DNA from: Sphagnum compactum
Lineage: Eukaryota; Bryophyta; Sphagnopsida; Sphagnales
Reading direction: 5' to 3'
Assembly: GCA_965153455.1 (NCBI GenBank)
Contig: OZ234501.1
Location: 8,308,001-8,372,000 of the forward strand
DNA: 64,000 nt
Shown here: positions 36,861 to 49,929 of the stretch, one piece after another
Numbering within the stretch: the stretch's first letter is position 1
Layout: each line of letters opens with the position of its first letter
Notes under the pieces: generated by a model
Databases searched by the model: none
What the model was told of the DNA's origin: nothing
The model's input: the letters and a program-made list of their open reading frames with translations, nothing else
Made by a program: the position numbers and the translations under genes

Positions 36861-36960
36861 AGAGGGATTGAAGCAATTTGGTCTTAAGGGTTGGAACATA
36901 GGTCTATAGGGTTTAAGGTTTAGGGTTTAGTGTTAGACCCTAAGCCCCCAAGGTTTGATC

Positions 36961-36975
36961 CAGTGTTGTTCGGTT
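36961..36975 (+). repeat. Candidate hAT terminal repeat (copy 2, 3' end of transposase)
   Basis: CAGTGTTGTTCGGTT, followed by ATGAAAAACAAAGAAC and GGTTATCAGG/CGGTT phrases. It matches the end at 10724 (minus strand CAGCGTTGTGCGGTT). In both copies it sits a few hundred bp beyond the transposase C-terminus (about 0.4 kb in copy 1, 0.65 kb in copy 2), which supports it as a true terminus. Confidence 0.55.
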
Positions 36976-37611
36976 ATGAAAAACAAAGAACAAAACCCGA
37001 TGGTTATCAGGGCGGTTCTTGCAATTTTGGTATCATGAGTCTTGAAAGAATCAAAGCCATATATACCCATCGGTTATCAGGTTTTGTTCATAATGGTTAC
37101 CTATTTTGCTATTCCATGCACACAAAGCACACAATTTATTTTCCTCTTTCTAAAGACTCCCTTTAGGTCCTTAGTCCTTACAATTGGGGCTACTTTTAAA
37201 ACAATTGTGACTATGTAAGCTAAACCCCTGTTGGGCAATTTAGGGTTTAGGGTTTAAGGTTTAACTTCTTTTCATAACCGGCTGTTCCAGTTCTCACATT
37301 TTTTATTAAAAAAAATTCATACCTTGTTTGGTTTTTTATTTTTGTTTTTCCTTATGCCCAACCAGTTCTTTCACAATTGGTTCTTAACTCATTTAGGTTA
37401 GTCGGTTATATTAAGCTGGCTCTTTAACTTCACTTTCAGGTTTTAGGATTAGGGTTTTCAAATATTTTTTGAAATTTTCTTATGTCAAAAAAAAATCAGC
37501 AATCGTTGCAAAGCTCTAATATCTAAATAAACATATGTGATCACATTTCAAAGATATACAAACAATCTTTTTTGATTAGTCCTCTTTCAATTTATCTTGT
37601 TCAAATGAGCC

Positions 37612-39450
37612 TTAAAACTCATTTATCTCTTGTTCAAAATCTATCGAATATACCAAATTATTAAGAATTGTGCAACCCACCCTTGCATCATTTGGCCAAT
37701 TCTTATGTACAAAGATTAATTTACCAGGGTTATTTGATTGTAAGTGACAAATTGATGAGAATTCCAACAAGGGAAAAAAATTTATCAGTTGTATAGTTTG
37801 AGACCTTACAAACCCTAATATTTGTCTAGTTAAAAAGCCAACAATTGAAAACATGGTTTCATGTTTTCTCCACCGTTCTAAAGAATGTTTGATATTTTTT
37901 GCATCCACCTAATATTTACGAAATATCAACAATTTTCGATTAACAAGCTATTTGCAAGTTTGTTGTTGTCAACCACCATCTCAAAAATGTCCAAGCTCTT
38001 ATCTTCATTAATTATGCAAGCAAGGGAACTTTAAGCCTCAAAAAATGGATGCAATTAATGATAAGGTTTCAATAGCATAGGAAACAAGGATTTGCTATCA
38101 TATTCTTCAACTATGGCCCACTCATGCTCACAACCAATAAAAGAAAAGATCAATATTTAACTATTGAATCTAGGATCTAACTTATTATAAGTTTTTTTTT
38201 CATCATATCTTCTCAAGAAAAAAAGGAAAAAATCAATCACCCCAATGACCTCCTTTTTATTGTTCTTTGTAAGAGTTCCCAATTTAGCAATTAAACAATA
38301 ATCATTGTCATCATCAATCAAAGCATTTGATAAAAGGAGATGGTTCATTTCTTCTTTTAAGTTAAAAAACTCATTGATATGGTTGCATTCAAAGCATCAT
38401 TTAACAACCAATGACCCTTGGATTAGTTTAAGATGCAAACAATGATAACAAGCAACAAAATGTCTACTATAATCTGTGATATATGCCATGTGAGTGGAGG
38501 AGGCACCTGATTAGTGAACCTAGGATTAGTTTGCTTGTTGTAACATAGGGCAATGGCTTTTCAAAACTGAAGGGCTTCCTAAAACATGATCACTTTGTTT
38601 GCAAACATAGACAATTCACATTATTAATCAAAAAGCGACATTTTGTAGTATAACTGTTCAAAACAATAATAATTAAAACAATTAAAAAATAATAATTTGC
38701 AATTTACTTTCTTTTGACTAGAGTGTTCAATTTTCTAAGCATGAAGCCTATAGTAATGTAAGCTTTCATCCATTCATCTTTTCCTTTTCTTGATTTTTTA
38801 GGCCATGTAATACATCTTTGCAAATTTGCTTGGGCAAATTTAAGGGAAACATATTTCAAGCCCCTAGAAACTCTTTCTTCAACAATTGCATATTGATAAG
38901 CCTTATAGCAAACATGTTCAAAGTAAGTCCCGTGAAAACATTCCATCACACTCAAAGATTCATAACTTACTATTGATTTCAAAGTAGTTGTCATGGTATT
39001 CATATTTGCACTTTCATCTTTAACATTTAAGCAAAAATCTTTTTGGTCAAGCCATATTGCTCTAAAAGGTTTTGCAAAGTTCTTGCCAATGCAATTAACT
39101 TTATTTGAAGCATTGGGCAAATGGTTTTTAATAACTAATAAACCCAAATTTTCCACCAAAAAATCTAGTGCACATTATCCTTTTTGTAAGGATCTATGGC
39201 CCCAAAAAATTGGAGATTTCACTTTTATTCATTGCATGCCTTTTCTTTGCATGTTGTTTTTCCAATGGACTTTTTAGGTTGCTAGTCATTTTTCCCCCAA
39301 TTTTTTGGACAATTAGTCCATGGTTTTCATCTACATGTTTTTTCAATGCAATTATTCCATTGCTTTTGAAATACAAAACAAAACCTTTCCTCAACTTTCT
39401 TCTTTGTTCCATTACCACACCGTTTATCGGTCTACTTTAACACAACATAT
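37612..39450 (-). pseudogene. hAT transposase relic, copy 2
   Basis: Minus-strand pieces in order. 39194-39418: BED-finger region with YFKSNGIIALKKHVDENHG. 38704-39159: LGLLVIKNHLPNASNK, then ESANMNTMTTTLKSIVSYES (compare the DEGSNLNT core), CFHGTYFEHVCYKAYQYAIV, RGLKYVSLKFAQANLQRCIT and WPKKSRKGKDEW. 38157-38348: LFFLRRYDEKKTYNKLDPRF. 37612-37908: HSLERWRKHETMFSIVGFL, TRQILGFVRSQT and KLIFVHKNWPNDARVGC, the C-terminal dimerisation region. Frame changes, stops and internal loss show it is dead. Central parts are better preserved than in copy 1, and the two copies complement each other. Confidence 0.82.
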
Positions 39451-41067
39451 AATGCATGACTTGCGGCACTTTAACAAAAATTAATGACTCATCATTGACA
39501 CAAAAAAATGCCCAAGTTGGAGAACTTTTGCCATGGGGTTTCCAGTTCAACCTTTGTCCATGTAATTTCTTCATAATTAATTGCATTATATCATCATTTT
39601 CTAATTGAAAACTTGGAATTTCTTAAGACTTCTCACCTTCAATTTTTTCCTTTGGTCTTATTTCACTCTCATTCATGAACACGTCACATCCCTCATCTAA
39701 AAAATTTGGTTATATTTTTCAAAATGTGTTAAGTGTTAATAGACTAAGGTAGAGAAAATTAAACAATTATAGTCTTTCCAATTTTGCAAAATGTGAAAAT
39801 GTAGACAAATTATTCACAAGTTGATTTTGACAAAAGACATTATGTAAGTAAATTGCAAATTTGCCTCAAAATGTCCTTTAACAATAAAAGGTAAAACTTA
39901 AGGTTGTAAGCAATATTTCCAATTTGACAATAATTCATGCACAAACAAATCCAAACATATTATCAACACATTGTTTTTATATAAAAGGGGAAAAAAGTCA
40001 TACAAGTTTGGGGGAAAAAAAAACATACTTGAAATGCAAAAGTTTTTGCCAAAACCTTGCAACCACTAACCTTTCGCCTCCAACAAAACTCCAACCTATA
40101 GGACAATGTAGGGGTAGGGGTAATACCAACCACATAGGGGGAAAACAACACAATGAACACCAACAATTAACAACACAATGAACATTAGCAATAACATGAT
40201 GAACAATAGTGTTGGTACTTCGTGAGCTTTGCAGATTTTTCCCAAAGAAAATCCTTTTATAATTAACATTTTTCTTTTGGTTGACATAGTGTGGAACTTT
40301 GAAAAAAAAAGAATGGTAAAACCCTAAAGGATACATTTAATGGCATGTAATGGAATATGTTTTGAATATATATGTTAAGTATCAAAAGTGTCTTCTATTA
40401 CATACTTGTAATTGTTATGCTCACACATATTGTTGTTATAGATGACTTAAGAAATATCACCTTGTTAGGCACTCTTAAATGACATAAATCCTTTCCTACC
40501 TACTCTAGTTTACAACCTACCCATGTTATTCTATGATATATCTACAAAGGGAATGCACCCAAGGGGCCATTTTGCCTCTTAATGAATCATTAGGGTGAAG
40601 CAATGGTACTTAGTGAATCACTAAGGCAATTAGGACTGTCATCCTAGTGACTCATTAGGAAAAAAACATGAAATGGCCCTAAACCATAGTGATTCACTAA
40701 GGCTTTCAATTACAAACATTGGCATTAGAGTTTTTTTGCCTTGACCCATGTGATTTGGTACCACCAATGCGTCAATTGAGTATGATGCCATTTTGACCAT
40801 TCTTTGTTGAACTACAACCATAGCTTCATAACACCCCAACCTAGTTGGTTCCTAAGCCATGCCCTTCCTACCTACTTCCTTCCCTCCCCCCTTGTTTTTC
40901 TTTCTTCCTCTCTCTATTTTTTTTGCTACCACAATCAAGATCACCTTTTTGTTTCACCATTATTGTCATTGTGGAACTTCAAGTTTGAGGAAGAACTTCA
41001 TTGAAACTTGTGGAGGAGAGGAGGAGAAACATGCCTTGTAACTCCAATTGATTGAGGTTGGTCAAGA
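39451..41067. other. Intergenic DNA, probable 5' flank of hAT copy 2
   Basis: A further minus-strand trace (about 39500-39540, TWAFFCVN-like) equals the HTWVFLKVN of copy 1, so the transposase extends slightly beyond the BED finger. The 5' terminal repeat of copy 2 was not found. Overlapping frames at 39924-40336 have no domain. Near 40570-40720 the phrase GTGATTCACTAAGG/AGTGACTCATTAGG recurs several times. Confidence 0.4.
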
Positions 41068-41405
41068 TTTTTTTTCCCTCTTTCCTTCTTCCTCCATCTT
41101 GTTTTTTTCCATCTCCCTTTTTTCCTTCCCCTTTTCTACTCATATTTTGTTATTAGTTATGCCCCTTATAACTTTTTTTTCCAATATTGGGGCCAATCTT
41201 GCAATACATGCATACATTTTCATTTCTTCATTTAGATGACATATATTGAATCCAATCAAAGAAGAAGAAAAACAAGGAAAAAAAAAGGAAAAATATGGAA
41301 CAAAGAAGAAACCAAAAAGAAGAAGAAGAAGAATGATGAAGAGGAAATAATTATATAATAATTTAGAGAAAAGAAAAAAAAACCCAAAAGAAAAGAAAAA
41401 AAACT
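41068..41405. repeat. Strand-asymmetric pyrimidine tract followed by purine tract
   Basis: 41068-41145 is almost entirely C/T on the plus strand (TTTTTTTCCCTCTTTCC and similar), and 41257-41405 is almost entirely A/G (AAGAAGAAGAAGAA and similar). Because one is roughly complementary in composition to the other, single-stranded copies could pair. Low-complexity; translated frames here are meaningless. Confidence 0.6.
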
Positions 41406-41740
41406 TTACAAAACAATAAGGAATCCCAAGAAAATGACTTAACAATGTCAATTGATATTGCATTGCTTTAAGCATTTTTCCATTACCAATTTAAGTTTTT
41501 ACTATTACATAAAGGTATTACAGTCATTTAAACGTTTTGTTATTTATAATGAAAGTTTTTAGAAACATAAGGGCATTTTGCTATCTCGTACCCACCCTTA
41601 ATAGTGGTGGACAAGGTTTTAGATGGTTTGAGTCGTGGCAACAACCACATATGGTGGTTGGTGGTGAGTATTCAAGGTAAAGGGAAGGCTAATAAAATAG
41701 AGTAATAAAAATAGATTAGGTTTAGAAAGCTTTACACTAG

Positions 41741-41742
41741 AA

Positions 41743-41768
<26 letters not shown>
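41741..41768. repeat. (TG)n microsatellite
   Basis: A run of about 13 TG dinucleotides followed by GGTGGGTG. It is surrounded by non-genic sequence. Confidence 0.9.
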
Positions 41769-41779
<11 letters not shown>

Positions 41780-41963
41780 TTTGGAATAGAAAAGAGGTTT
41801 GCCCGTCTATTGTCTTTTTTTGTGTGCAAACTTGTCTTTTCTTATTTGTTGAAAGAGAAAATACAAGTTTTATGTGTCTTACTATTGTAATAGCACCACA
41901 TCAAAACATAATTGTGATCTTTCTTTTTACTCTTTATTATGCTACCATAGTTGCAATTATTGT

Positions 41964-42850
41964 TGACAAGCCATCTGTGACGCACCCCCAAACTCCTTGG
42001 TAGACTCAATTGCAAGTCTAAATGTGAAAACATCAAAAGGATGAGGAGTTGGGGCACGATCCCTGACTCGCAACACTTTGGGGGTATAAGGGTGTGCTGG
42101 AGCTCTAGAATAGGGACTAAGAAAAGTGACAGGCAAGTCAATTACTCACATGGACCTACACAAACCAAACAACAAGTTGGTTAGTGCGTAACTGAAGCAT
42201 TTTTGGTGCATGGACGAGCCACGGGCAAACACGGACTCATAAGACTCACCATGGCTCGGACTTGGGGGAAGCCACTACCTTCCCCTTATGTTATTCTTTG
42301 TGCCTAGCCACAGGACCAGCACCCAAATGTCATTTTGTCCCAGGACTCCCAAGTGGGAGTCCCGAAATTTTCAAAATTGGGACTTTCACAACTTTGGAGG
42401 CCCATAACTTTGTGTGCAGACCTCTGATTGAGGTGAGGTCTAAAGCAAAGTTGTAGCCCTTGTTGAAAGATTTCCAACGATATGTGGCATGCCACCTACA
42501 CGCAAGGAAATCGAGGCGATTCTCGACTTTTAATGGTCGGGAATCAAATTGGCAATTTGACTCGCAACCCTTCTTTTGGCCATAACTTGTGTTTTAAGTA
42601 TGAATTTTGACCCTTGCAGTCGCCCTCTGAAAATTTGGGAGTCCATTAGGGCTTAAACTCCCAAAGTGGAAGCCCACTTGGGAGTGTGTGGGTTCATTTC
42701 CTCACACTCTCCTACGTTTCTGGGAGCATGAAATGTGACTCGTGGGCTTCACTTTTGGCCCGCACCTTCACAAGCCCTTACCTTGGTCGCGAGCCCAAAG
42801 CTAGGGTTGCGACAATTAGTGTAAAACTCTATCCATAATGACAAGCCATC
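41964..42850. mobile_element. 863-bp insertion flanked by a 12-bp direct repeat; solo-LTR-like
   Basis: TGACAAGCCATC occurs at 41964-41975 and again at 42839-42850. The 863 bp between begin TGTGACGCACCCCC and contain ...GGGTTGCGACA ending at 42814, i.e. TG...CA ends as in a long terminal repeat, then 24 further bases. The block is distinctly richer in G+C than the AT-rich DNA on both sides. No ORF with a domain is present. A 12-bp duplication is too long for an LTR retrotransposon (4-6 bp), so it is either a non-LTR type or unknown insertion, or a solo LTR (41976-42814) inside a small local duplication. Confidence 0.6.
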
Positions 42851-45800
42851 CTCAACTCTCAACTTTGAACAATTATTGACTTTTCAATTTTAAACAAACA
42901 TTCAACTACAAAAACACAAATCTTCCATTTGCAATGGAATGTCATTGTCTTTTGTAAGCACTAATAATATATACAAAGTGTGTACATGCATTACAAAACA
43001 AAAACAACCTAATATGGAGAGACAACACCAAACTTGGCTATATTATAACACCAACTTTGACACACCCCAACGTCTCTCAAAAGGTATCAAGGGTGAAAAA
43101 CTTTGTTGATTCTTGATTTAGTAGTGGAATGTGTTTAACTCCCAAATTATAGTTGGTTTGACCCCCTATGTTGGACATTTTAGTGGTCAATAGTCAAAAT
43201 ACTAGTTTGATTACCAACCATTTAATTGTACATAAGTTGTGTATAAAAACATTGTTGCACACTTCACAAATCTTCAACCAATTTTATTCCTTCAAGCTTG
43301 CCATTGTGACCGATATGTTCCATTGCTTTTGTGACATCCTATAGCACTTAAATGAACCTTTCCACAAAACAAAACTTGTGTAACTTCAAATGAACTTTAA
43401 ATGACAAATGGGAGTTGTCAATACTTTCTTTGTTGCATTGTGACAATGTAAAAACATAATGCTTAAACAATGTCCAAACAAATTTTTATATTGTTTCACA
43501 ATGTTTTCTAAGCATGAAGAACATTCATTACAACTTTTTAATGTGCTGAAAGATATTTTATAATTGTCAAATTACTTCCAACTTTATCTATATGTTAAAT
43601 TAATATATTAGAAAGGTTCCCATGCAACACACAATTACAACATTATGTTAATTTATGAGTCTTGCAAACATGTTAAAAAACCTTGTACGTTTAAAGTGGC
43701 TTCTAAAAACATCAATGTACACAAATGCATACATTTAACTTTACATCTTCAAACTACAGATACAATTGTAAATACAACTTCAATTATAATTTACATGTGA
43801 TGTATTTGTTGCAACTACATTCATTTGCACATGTTGCAATTTCTCGCTCTTTTAATGCATCATATCTTATCCTATAGACTGTGCAAGGACAAAATATTTG
43901 TCCTACATCAATATGGCAATTTAAAAATCAAAGCTTTGAATGTTATTGATGATGGCATGTGCAATGGAGTGGAGGTGCGATTGAGGGCAACAAGATGTGC
44001 ATAGTATGACATAGACAACAAATGAGGGGTGATGGCCCTTTCATAGGCCAATTTTTGGGCTAGATTTTCACCCCAAAAAATAATTTATTTTTAAGTTATG
44101 TGTTTTTAATGTTATATTGAGTTGTTGCTCTTTAAATTATATAGTTTGTCATTCTATGTATGTGTTTTGTATGATGGTACATTACATACATAATAAATCA
44201 CAACATGCATGTAATAAAACCTTGAAATGAAGGGTTGAAACAAATTATTTAGTTTTGAAAGGAAAGAAAAGGGAAATACTTGGAGTTTTCAAGTTTAGAA
44301 GTTTCAAGCATAAATTCTAGGTCAAACCTTAAAATGAAATTGTGACCCAATTTAATAAAAATGTTTCACCCCATTTGTTTATAGTCAATAATTCGAATTT
44401 CTTTGACTCACAATTTTTAGTCAAATAATTGATTAAGAAAATAAAAACCTTAAAATCTAGAATTTGGCCTTTTCACTATATTTTGGCAAAGTTTTCGAGT
44501 TTTTTTTCTTATTTTCAACAAAGCATTGGATTTTTTTTATTAATCAAAATAAACAAATTTGTAAGTGGTCGATGGTGATAGACTATTAAGAGAGAAAAAA
44601 TAGGTATTTGATTACTACCACATTGATGACATCATGTAAACTAATGTCACATGGTATCATATTTCACATAGGCCAACTGGCTCCGGTCCATCTATCTTAG
44701 ATTTTGGGGGATTTGCTATTAATTGAATAAGTGGATTTTTTTTGGGAATTAAATCACAAGTTACTACAAAATTTAAAAATTTGAAATTAAATATCAAGTT
44801 AGTATAAATATCTTGAATATTGGTGTACACTTGTTGGTAGCAATAGTTGTGATTTTTGAAGTTTGATACTAACCAAAGCCAATATTGGTTTGGTATTTCA
44901 TCATAACATTTTACCTTCATTGAAATGATAGGTTGTATTAGAATATTTTTCATATTTTTAGGAGGAAGAAAATTTTAAAATAACATTACAATCAAGCATA
45001 AATAGAAGTTAGGGACAAAACAATAATTTTTTTGAAATCTAGTCTCAATTTTAAAATGTACTTAACATGATGTAATATGGAAGGTCATCAACATAAACAA
45101 AAACAATCCTTCAACAAGCTTTTTAATTAAATATAAATTTTTTGGCTTCCCACTTCACTTGCCCATTGAATACCCTAGTACGTTTGGTGGCTTTGGCACA
45201 AATTATAAGTTTTTTGAAAATGCAAAAAAATTAAAAATTACTTTGGTTAAATAACAAGTTTTTGTGAAGGAAATGAAGACTTTTTGGGAATATACATTGG
45301 AATTTTTTAAATGAACGAATTATTTGGTAGACATGTGTTAAAGTTGTTGCCTTTCTACGATATTAATCAAAAGCCATTAAAAAACATGGAATGTTTGTTT
45401 TTAAAACCTTAAGATCGCTATTGATATTAAGTAATGGTTTGCAAAAGGTAATAAAAATTAGTTGTTGAATATTGATAGGGGTGTCATTGGACCACCCTAT
45501 GGGGGCAATATAAACCTATTATAAGAATATTATACTAAGGCTATACTAATTTAGTTGGTTTATTGATACTTAGACAAGTGCTAATCGATATACCATGGTT
45601 GCATTGATATACGTTGATTTGAACTTGGTTTTGATGTGTGAGCACCTTGACCATATCATTTTAACATTTAGAGTTTTCATTATCAATTAGTGTTTTGACC
45701 CAAAAAATGAAAATAAAATAGTAATGACGTATTTTAAAAACATTTAAACTAAATTGACAATTCCATGTTTTGAAAGTTAATTATGAAAATGAACAAATGC

Positions 45801-48008
45801 ATGACTTAGTGCAAAGCTTTAGAGTTGGAGGCTATGATTTTAAAATTCTTTTTAGGGTCACTATACTTACATCCTTGTTCCATGAGAAATCTAGTCTTCC
45901 TTAGAAGATGAGATCATGTGGACTTTTGATGTTCAAAAGTTCAAGTTTAATGAGTTTTAATAGCGAGTCACAATTTATATACTTTGGATATACAAAAGTC
46001 CAAGTCTATTAAGGTGTCACTTAGAAAGTTGCAATTCACAAGTTCAAAACAAAGTAGACAAAATTTTTACTTTGATAAAGAATAAAGTTGACATATTGTA
46101 TTGTTGTTGAAGGACATTTGACAACATTAGACAGAAAATTATGTCCTTAATTCTTTTAGGGGCCAAAAATCAACACGTGCATAATATTTCATAGTATTCT
46201 ACTATGCATTGCGTATGTTTGAAATGAAAAGTAAGTATTGTTTTTGGGAAAAGAGAAAGTAGAAATCAATGTGAATAGTTGCATGAATACGTGGACCCGT
46301 TCAAATTTCCATATTCGAAGTCCAACTTTTACTATTACATAGAGAATGTCATACTTTCAAGACTCATATGTCTTTGAGTTTGAATAGAGTGGTTGTGGGG
46401 GTTTATTACAACTTAGAATCTAAGTCAAAACCTAAGCTTAATTTTGGACATAGCTTGAATTCTAGGGTTTTTTTTTTCAATTTGGACATGATTTGGAATC
46501 CAAAATTTGGAACTGAAATCAAACATGTGAAATATTTCAACAAGCACCTTGTCACATAATGGTTCTACTTTTCAAATGACATTGATAAAGATGATAAATA
46601 TTCAACATACTCAATTGGGACACATGGTGAAGCCCAAGTGGATCCTTCAATTGTGGGGGAAATGTTTTTATACTATATGGTGAATTCCACATCACCTTAG
46701 AATGAAATCATACCAAAAATTTAATAGGCCTTTAATTTTTGTATTTGCAAACTAGTTTCAAGCAAATATGCATTCATCAAGCAAATCAAGTGTAAGTGTG
46801 TGAACATATCACACAAGAATTCAACTAGGTTTGAAACCTAATTTGTAGCCCATACACAACATTTGGAATGCAATTTTAACCAACAACGAATGACATGGTG
46901 TGTATGTATTGATTAGGAAAAACAAATAGGTGAAATGTATGATATTGATGTAAAAAATCGTGCACAAGCTTTTTGCATTGAATGACTCATGTGCGAAATG
47001 CATTGGCCAAAAGTCAATTACACAATTTTTTTAATAATCCTTTACAAGTAGCAAAAGGCGACCAAGGTCAAGATAGTAATGATGTTGGTATTGGTGGTAG
47101 TAGCAACAATTTGTGAATGCAACAATCGAACTCCACTTTATCATTTGCTACATCATAATATCAAAATGGTGTGTGACATCAACCTCCTTGATGTCGCTTA
47201 ATGACATATCCACTTGATTAGCAGCACTACATCAACACAACATGCTAAACAATGGTTGTGGTCATGGTGTTGATACCAATGGTTTAGCAACAGTGGTACT
47301 AATGAAGAATGGAAACCACATTGCAACACAACATCATCACGAGATGCAACAACTGAGGCAAAATGACAACAACAACAACAAATTAGCTCTCAAATCTATC
47401 ATCTAATTCAATCTCTTTTCACATGTACAACAAGATGTCTTTAATGTTAGGATGGTCCTTTCCACAAAGGTTGTAACATCAAGGTGTGCAATGCTTGAGT
47501 GAAAGTTGTTGTAGATAAATGAGAACAAGGAGTTTCATTGAATGGAGGGGGCCATGAAAACCTTAAGAAGACTAGCAAGTCATTAACAATAATTTGAAAA
47601 TATTAATTTAATTTTATTGTTAGTGGTTGAAACAATTAACCTCTTATCACTATCACAAATATTAATGTGATTATTAATGAGTCATGTAAACATGCTACAT
47701 CAGCTACTAATCAATAAAAAATGTGAACAATGCTAATATATATTCAAGTTCCCAACAACTTTACCTTCATGTGTGAAGAAGGTATCTTCAGTTTTGCTTC
47801 TTGGTTATTGTTGTGGAAGGTAACCAACCAATTCCTAACTTAACCAGAATCTCAGTAGATTTAAAATTAAAACTAACCAGCACTAACCTGGGGCTAACCA
47901 GGAAACCTAGACCTGAACTAGTGCAAAGGACCAGATCCAGATCAACAACACATTTACAAAAAACAGACTCAGAAATGTTATCTTCAAAAAAAGGCAAGAA
48001 CCTGCTCA
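42851..48008. other. Long AT-rich intergenic block
   Basis: About 5.2 kb in which I see no gene. Frames are short and AT-driven. 47080-47400 contains dispersed CAACAACAACAA-like and GGTGGTAGTAGC phrases. No terminal repeats, tandem arrays or protein remnants were recognised. Confidence 0.5.
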
Positions 48009-48646
48009 ACATTAGGGTTTTGGGGGGGTTTTATAGGGTTTTTGGGGGGGGGGGGGGGGCACAAATGAAAAAAAATTCATTGCAAGGAGGAAAACCCAAC
48101 ATTGGTTTTGAGTTTGGACTCTTATTAAAAGCTTCAAAACATTAGGGCTTTTGGGGGGTTTTTTAGGGTTTTTTTTTGGGGGGACCACAAATGAAAAAAA
48201 AATTCATTGCAAGGAGGAAAACCCAACATTGGTTTTGAGTTTGGATTCTTATTAAAAGCTTCAAAACATTAGGGTTTTTGGGGGTTTTTTCGGGTATTTT
48301 TTTGGGGGGACCACAAATGAAAAAAAAATTCATTGCAAGGAGGAAAATCCAACATTGGTTTTGAGTTTGGACTCTTATTAAAAGCTTCAAAACATTAGGG
48401 TTTTTGGGGGGTTTTTTAGGGTTTTTTTGGGGGGACCACAAATGAAAAAAAAATTCATTGCAAGGAGGAAACCCAACATTCATTGGTTTTGAGTTTGGAC
48501 ACTTATTAAAAGCTTCAAAACATTAGGGTTTTTGGGGGGTTTTTTTGGGTTTTTTTTGGGGGGGGGCACAAATGGAAAAAAAATTCATTGCAAGGAGGAA
48601 ACCCAACATTGGTTTTGAGTTCGGACTCTTATTAAAAGCTTCAAAT
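48009..48646. repeat. 127-bp tandem array, five units, with long G runs
   Basis: Units begin ACATTAGGG near 48009, 48139, 48266, 48392 and 48520 (126-130 bp apart). Each contains ACATTAGGGTTTTTGGGGGG, TTTTTTAGGGTTTTTTTGGG, CACAAATGAAAAAAAAATTC, ATTGCAAGGAGGAAAACCC, AACATTGGTTTTGAGTTTGG and TCTTATTAAAAGCTTCAAA. The 48043-48059 G run is the longest in the window. Unit length is not a multiple of three, so the repetitive open frame on the minus strand (48163-48483) is not a gene. Units are about 90 percent or more identical by eye, so the expansion is recent. Confidence 0.93.
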
Positions 48647-49929
48647 CTTTTCAAACCTGAGAAGAGAGAGAGTGTGTATTGGAATCAACATTTGCTAACA
48701 ACTTATGAGATTTGAAAGCTTTTTTGCAAAACTTAATGACTCTGCCATTTTGAATTGTTTTGAATGTCATTGGGGGAGGAGGAGGGGGTGGGAGCCACAG
48801 TTAGTTAGCTTGTTGCATCCATTGACCTGATAGTAGTTAAGTTACCCCATTCAAGACCTGCATTGGGATTGCAGAGCATGCTGTCTAGTGGGGCATTGAA
48901 AATTAAAGGAAAATGGGCTTCTGTAGCTCAAAGAAAGGCAGAGAGGCCCAGAGTTAGTATTAAAGTGCTAGTAGTAGCCTAGTGTTGTTGTTGTTGGTGA
49001 TGGTGGTCTTTTCTTCTTAATGTTTGTGCCCACTTAATGACCTCAACTACTAATTGGGCATTCCCATGAGCATTGTGGGTATATATATGTTAGGTCTAAA
49101 ATAAGTACAACATTGAAGAAATTAGGTCACTACTAACAACATAACCTACTAACAACATAACCCACACTTATGGGTTTAGGGTTTAGTGGTTTTAGTGTGG
49201 TTAACCACTAAAACCACTTCCATTTTCAAAAGGGGGTCTCCTTCAATGTAACCAACCCACACTATGAACATTTTCTCAAGGAATGTATGTACTCCCATGG
49301 GAGCGTGTACCCTACCCATGGGCCCATCTCCAATGACCCCAACTCTCCCAACCCCACTTAAGTTAACTTCCATCTTGTCCATGAAAGATGACCTCAGGTG
49401 TTGGGTATCCCTAACCCCAAGGTAGGAATTTTTTAATATAAGTTGTTTGAATTTTTATTTCATTATTTATGATCCAAAAAACCATAAATCCACATAAAAG
49501 TAAATGTCTATTTAGAAATTTAACAATTTAAATTTTTTCCCTCATGACATGATTCCCTCATGTTTAAACAAAATTTGATATCTTCACAAAGACTAGATTA
49601 GATTAGATTGTGGGATGTTGTCCATATATTGGAAGTGGATTGATCCGATGAATAAATAAAATAAAAATTGCACCTAGAATGAAACCACCACAATTAAAAA
49701 GCTTAGGGTTTAGTGAAAAACCCTAATCAAATCACATTTTGAAATCAAAGTTTAAGCTTACTAATCAAAGTCAGTACAACCTAATTAAATCAAATTATGA
49801 TAACAAAGTACCTTACAAGATGATTAGCTCACTGGATTCCACAAAGGACAAAGTGAGGTCTGATCTTATATGTAAGGCTAATAAGGACTACTACTCAACT
49901 TAATGATCAAAATTCTTACTACTACCAAC
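48647..49929. other. Intergenic DNA, no gene recognised
   Basis: It contains short TTTAGGG relics near 49170, paired GTGGTTTTAGTGTGGTTAACC-type inverted phrases at 49185-49215, and repeated CTAACAACATAACC at about 49134-49165. No domain-bearing frame. Confidence 0.45.

Noticed and set aside
48163-48483. 106-codon repetitive minus-strand frame with FFFICGPP-type peptide repeats
   Set aside because: It follows the 127-bp tandem array, whose unit length is not a multiple of three; no start context or domain, so not a gene.
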